A DNA stretch of 64,000 nt, from assembly GCF_046600715.1 (NCBI RefSeq), contig NZ_JBJMAV010000009.1:36317-100316 (forward strand). Direction: 5' to 3'. Of the stretch, positions 61,130 through 64,000 are shown piece by piece (within the stretch, counting starts at the first letter, position 1; each line of letters starts with the position of its first letter). Both the position numbers and the translations under genes were made by a program. The notes beneath the pieces were generated by a model. That model worked only from the letters and a program-made list of their open reading frames with translations. It was not told the DNA's origin and did not search any database. This DNA comes from Lysobacter_C viscosus (GTDB taxonomy: Bacteria; Pseudomonadota; Gammaproteobacteria; Xanthomonadales; Xanthomonadaceae).

Positions 61130-61957
61130 TCAAGGCAGCTTGGACAGCCGCAGCTGGAACAGGGTCTTGGTCACCAGCAGCCGCTCTTCGATCGGCTTGA
61201 GGACCAGGTCGTTGGCACCGGCGCGCAGCAGGGCTGACTGGTTGTCGGGGTTGGCATCGCCGGTCATGACCAGCACCGGCAGCCGGCGCTTGCCGTAACC
61301 GAAATCCTTGCGCAGGCGGTCGAGCAGGTCGCTGCCTTCGAGCTTGCCCTTCAGGTAGACGTCGGTGAGTACCAGGTCGGTGCCGATGTCGTCCTGGCCC
61401 CGGTGCTGCTCCAGGTACTCCAGTGCTTCCTCGACGCCGACGAAGTGCAGCACGGTGAGCTGCTGGCGCTCGAGCATGCGCTTGGTCGCCAGTGCCACCA
61501 CCCGGCTGTCCTCGACGTACAGCACGCGTGCGCCGGGGATGGGCTGGGGCTGCACGTAGCCGCGGATGAAGGCGGCCAGCGCGGTGTGCCCCAGCGCCTT
61601 GTCGAAGTAATCGGTCACGTCCTCGGTGAAGCGGCGCGACTCCAGGTGGGCCTGGGCATCGGCGGATATGACGATGACCGGCACGTAGCGCTGCGCGGCG
61701 TCCTCACGGACGCTTCGCGCCAGCGCGATGCCGTCGCCGTCGGGCAGCGAGAGCGACGTGGTGACCAGGTCGACCGGGCCGGCCGCCAGCGCCTCGCGCG
61801 CCTCGCGGATGCTGCCGCAGGACACCACCTCGACATCGGTGACTTCCCGCTGCAGCACGTCGCCGATCAGCTTTCGCACCAGCTTGCTGCCGTCCACCAC
61901 CATCACCCGCGGGGCGGGTGCGGCGACGTGGCGCAGGGAGGAGGAGTCGTCGGTCAC
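61130..61957 (-). CDS. Tandem receiver protein with a degenerate first domain
   Basis: The 275-residue protein is two receiver domains and nothing else. The first (about 17-135) has VMVVDGSK instead of an acidic pair and VTTSLSLPDG, where the phosphoacceptor Asp is Ser68, so it cannot be phosphorylated in the usual way. The second (about 145-270) has VLYVEDSR, LVLTDVYLKG with an Asp near 206 and LKPIEERLL, so it should work. A GTG start eight bases after the ftsX stop suggests co-transcription with ftsEX. Its output partner is unknown. Confidence 0.9.
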   Translation of the reverse strand: MTDDSSSLRHVAAPAPRVMVVDGSKLVRKLIGDVLQREVTDVEVVSCGSIREAREALAAGPVDLVTTSLSLPDGDGIALARSVREDAAQRYVPVIVISADAQAHLESRRFTEDVTDYFDKALGHTALAAFIRGYVQPQPIPGARVLYVEDSRVVALATKRMLERQQLTVLHFVGVEEALEYLEQHRGQDDIGTDLVLTDVYLKGKLEGSDLLDRLRKDFGYGKRRLPVLVMTGDANPDNQSALLRAGANDLVLKPIEERLLVTKTLFQLRLSKLP

Positions 61958-61965
61958 GAGTGCTC

Positions 61966-62934
61966 TCAGGTATCCGTGGGCCGGGTCTGGCGCAGGTAGT
62001 GGCCGGCCACCAGGCCGGCGCCGAGCCACCCCAGGGTCGCCGCGCCCAGCACGATGGCCAGCAGGTGCAGCGGCGCGAACCCGCGCAGGGCGAAGTCGCT
62101 GCCGTAGCTGGCGGCCAGCTCGGCCAGCGGCGCGTGCAGCGCCAACTGTGTCGCGGTCAACACCGCCAGCGCCAGCAGTCCCGCGGCCAGGCCGTAGCAG
62201 GCCCCCAGGTAAAGGAACGGGCGGCGGATGAAGCCGTCGGTCGCGCCGAGCAACTGCAGCACGCCGATTTCTTCGCGACGCTGCTGGATGTCCAGCCGGA
62301 CGGTATTGCCGACCACCAGTGCCGCGCCCACGCCGAGCAACGCCGCCAGCACCGCCGCCAGCCGCAGCCCGAAGCGCAACCAGCCGTCGAGGCGTTCCCG
62401 CCAAGCGGCATCGTGCTGGACGACATCGGCCTCGGGCAGCCCTTGCAGGCGACCGGCGAGCAGCCGCTCGTCGCCCGAAGGCGTCACCAGCAAGAGGTGC
62501 GGCAGCGGGTTTTCGTCCAGGCCCAGCGCGTCCAGTGCATCGGCGGCCTCGCCCACCCCGTCGCGTTCGTGGAGCTCGGCCAATCCCTGCTCCGGCGTGC
62601 GCATTTCCACCGCGGCCACGTCGGGGTCCCGGCGCAGTGCCTCGGCCAGTTCGGCGGCCCTGACCGGGTCGACCGACTGCTTGAGGAACAGCCCGACCTG
62701 CCGCGACTGGCGCACGTCGCCGGCCAGTCGTTCGACATTCGCCAACGCGCCCCACAGGCCGAGCGGCAGCGCCAGCGCGACCGCCATCACCCCCACCGTC
62801 AGCAGGGTCGAGGTGGGCTTGCCGAACATGCGGCCAATGCTGGCCACGAAGCTGTAGGCGTGGTGGTCGAGCCACGCGCCCACGCGGGAGCGTGCCTTGG
62901 GCGCGGGCCCGGCGCTGGCGGCCTGCGCGGTCAT
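61966..62934 (-). CDS. ftsX: Cell division protein FtsX
   Basis: The 322-residue membrane protein has a basic cytoplasmic N-terminal end, one helix (about 44-65), a periplasmic domain of about 110 residues (starting near RLAGDVRQSRQVGLFLKQSV) and three helices near the end (about 190-210, 240-265, 290-315), as in FtsX of proteobacteria. It recruits peptidoglycan hydrolase activators in division. Its ATG overlaps the ftsE stop by four bases. Confidence 0.94.
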   Translation of the reverse strand: MTAQAASAGPAPKARSRVGAWLDHHAYSFVASIGRMFGKPTSTLLTVGVMAVALALPLGLWGALANVERLAGDVRQSRQVGLFLKQSVDPVRAAELAEALRRDPDVAAVEMRTPEQGLAELHERDGVGEAADALDALGLDENPLPHLLLVTPSGDERLLAGRLQGLPEADVVQHDAAWRERLDGWLRFGLRLAAVLAALLGVGAALVVGNTVRLDIQQRREEIGVLQLLGATDGFIRRPFLYLGACYGLAAGLLALAVLTATQLALHAPLAELAASYGSDFALRGFAPLHLLAIVLGAATLGWLGAGLVAGHYLRQTRPTDT

Positions 62935-63617
62935 TCGGCCAGGTCCTCGGGACGGATGTCGTCCAGCAGCCGCCCCTCGCCCAGCACCAGCACGCGCTTG
63001 CGCATGCGCTTGACCAGGGCGAGGTCGTGGCTGGCCACCAGCACGCTGGTGCCGCGCTCGGGCAGGGCTTCCAGCAACGCCATGATCTCGGCCGACAGGG
63101 TGGGGTCGAGGTTGCCCGTGGGCTCGTCGGCCACCAGCAGCCGGGGTTCGCTCACCAGCGCCCGGGCGATGCCCACGCGCTGCTGCTCGCCGGCCGACAA
63201 CTGGGTCGGCAGCGCATCGATGCGGCCGGCCAGCGCGACTTTCTCCAGCGCCACGCGCACGCGCTTGCCGATCTCGGCGCGGGCGGTCCCGCGCAGCAGC
63301 AACGGCAGCCCGACGTTGTCGGCGACGCTGCGGTCGGCCAGCAGGCGATGGTCCTGGAACACCACGCCGACCTCGCGCCGGTGCATCGCGACCTGGCGGC
63401 CGCGCACGTTGCGCAGGTTGCGTTCGTTGAACAGCACCGCGCCGCGGCTGGGGCGCTCGGACAGGTGGATCAGCTTGAGCAGGGTGCTCTTGCCAGCCCC
63501 GGAGTGCCCGGTAACGAACAGCATCTCGCCGGCATCGACCTCGAACGTCACCTCGCCCAGGGCCTGGCGACCGCCGGCGTAGTGCTTGCTGACGTTGTCA
63601 AAACGCAGGACGGGCAT
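62931..63617 (-). CDS. ftsE: Cell division ATP-binding protein FtsE
   Basis: The 228-residue ATPase has Walker A GHSGAGKST, VVFQDHRLLADRSV (Q loop), LSAGEQQRVGIARALV (signature) and LLVADEPTGNLD (Walker B), the FtsE pattern. It forms the FtsEX complex with the next gene. The start is the Met before PVLRFDNVSKHY. The gap upstream holds two hairpins. Confidence 0.96.
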   Translation of the reverse strand: MPVLRFDNVSKHYAGGRQALGEVTFEVDAGEMLFVTGHSGAGKSTLLKLIHLSERPSRGAVLFNERNLRNVRGRQVAMHRREVGVVFQDHRLLADRSVADNVGLPLLLRGTARAEIGKRVRVALEKVALAGRIDALPTQLSAGEQQRVGIARALVSEPRLLVADEPTGNLDPTLSAEIMALLEALPERGTSVLVASHDLALVKRMRKRVLVLGEGRLLDDIRPEDLAE

Positions 63618-63668
63618 GGACAGGCGTCGGTCCGGTGTCGGGGAAGGGGAGTATCGCAGATGCCAACG

Positions 63669-63706
63669 CACGTACGGCCGGGCACGCCATCGCCCGGCCG
63701 TACGTG
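63669..63706. repeat. 15-bp perfect hairpin upstream of ftsE
   Basis: CACGTACGGCCGGGC and its exact inverse GCCCGGCCGTACGTG enclose eight bases. It lies in the short gap between the rhlB-like tail and ftsE, so it is either a terminator without T-run or a regulatory stem in the ftsE leader. Confidence 0.55.
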
Positions 63707-63708
63707 GT

Positions 63709-63743
63709 GGCACCCGCCGCGGCGACCCGCCGTGGCGGGTGCC
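63709..63743 (-). terminator. Hairpin after the rhlB-like gene
   Basis: GGCACCCGCC and GGCGGGTGCC are perfect 10-base arms around 15 bases, four bases beyond the stop of the minus-strand partial gene. There is no T-tract on the minus strand, so termination strength is unknown. Confidence 0.4.
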
Positions 63744-63746
63744 CGG

Positions 63747-64000
63747 TCAGTGCTGCGAGCGGGGCGCCCGCGTGACCAGCGACTTCAGGCCCCGACCGAT
63801 CCGGCCCAGCAGGCCCGGCTTGTCGGACGACCCGGGTTGCGCCGCAGTGGCAGCGGCCCCGGCCTTGCGCGCGTTGACCTGGGTGGGCCCGGCGCGACGC
63901 GCGGCCGGGGGCGCAGCGGCAGGCTGCCCGGGGCTGGTGGGCGTGCCGGCGTCCGTGGCCGGCGCTGTCTCGCCTTCGGCCAGCTTGCGGCCGCCCCGGC
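63747..64000 (-). CDS. C-terminal tail of a probable RhlB RNA helicase (partial)
   Basis: Only the last 83 residues are visible. They are Ala/Pro/Arg-rich and low complexity, with a basic end KPGLLGRIGRGLKSLVTR close to the conserved end of xanthomonad RhlB (a PSLLSRIGRRLRSLVS-like tail). RhlB of this family has a long C-terminal extension that binds RNA. The helicase core is outside the window, so the call rests on this tail only. It lies upstream of ftsE on the same strand. Confidence 0.5.
   Translation of the reverse strand, partial: RGGRKLAEGETAPATDAGTPTSPGQPAAAPPAARRAGPTQVNARKAGAAATAAQPGSSDKPGLLGRIGRGLKSLVTRAPRSQH

Overview
The window looks like chromosomal DNA from a high-GC gammaproteobacterium of the Xanthomonadaceae (Lysobacter/Luteimonas/Stenotrophomonas side). 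Pointers are the very high GC with strong third-position bias, a full-length OleA, an Ax21-like outer-membrane protein, a DUF2058 protein, a GH97/GH13 maltodextrin locus containing a tryptophan-halogenase-like flavoprotein, and a C-terminal tail resembling the xanthomonad form of RhlB. I see no phage, insertion sequence, CRISPR array, rRNA or tRNA. Nearly every gene reads as chromosomal backbone.

Layout. 1-5.6 kb: the end of a response regulator, a membrane-anchored DJ-1/PfpI protein, an exported amidohydrolase and a two-gene ABC exporter. 5.9-9.4 kb: a translationally coupled signalling operon of diguanylate cyclase (REC-GGDEF), GAF-GAF histidine kinase and single-domain receiver. 9.8-19.5 kb: an M49-like lipoprotein peptidase, a CIA30 protein, a second ABC exporter, a DUF418 membrane protein with a possible 20-residue leader peptide, DUF2058, a YgjP-like metallopeptidase and a multi-PAS hybrid kinase.

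19.6-32.4 kb: a maltodextrin/starch locus with GH97, pullulanase, a halogenase-like flavoprotein, GH13 alpha-glucosidase, an MFS sugar transporter, a lipoprotein GH13 amylase and a LacI regulator. Extracellular or periplasmic debranching and amylolysis would feed the MFS importer and cytoplasmic alpha-glucosidase. No TonB-dependent receptor lies in the window.

32.4-40.5 kb: nitrogen control. glnA has a near-consensus sigma-54 promoter and two upstream NtrC-type dyads. The ntrB-ntrC pair has its own NtrC box touching the ntrB start codon. Between them sit an ECF sigma factor, a probable anti-sigma factor, a DUF4097 protein and a SPINDLY-like O-GlcNAc transferase homologue.

40.6-64 kb: mostly housekeeping. 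It holds sodC, a GNAT enzyme, an unknown 301-residue protein, a FadI-like thiolase, hemD-hemX-hemY, a thioesterase, rhodanese-secB-gpsA, an Ax21-like protein, trmL, an SDR, an M16 peptidase, a DUF4156 lipoprotein, oleA, rpoH, a glutathionyl-hydroquinone reductase-like GST, ung, a tandem-receiver protein with a degenerate first domain, ftsE-ftsX and the tail of a probable rhlB. Three inverted-repeat REP-like elements (31.3, 56.3 and 60.2 kb) share the core GGAGCGACGTGAGTCGCGA.

No wholly new system is proven. The strongest undescribed signals are regulatory: the NtrC/sigma-54 architecture, LacI-type dyads in the maltodextrin locus, and a hairpin just upstream of rpoH.
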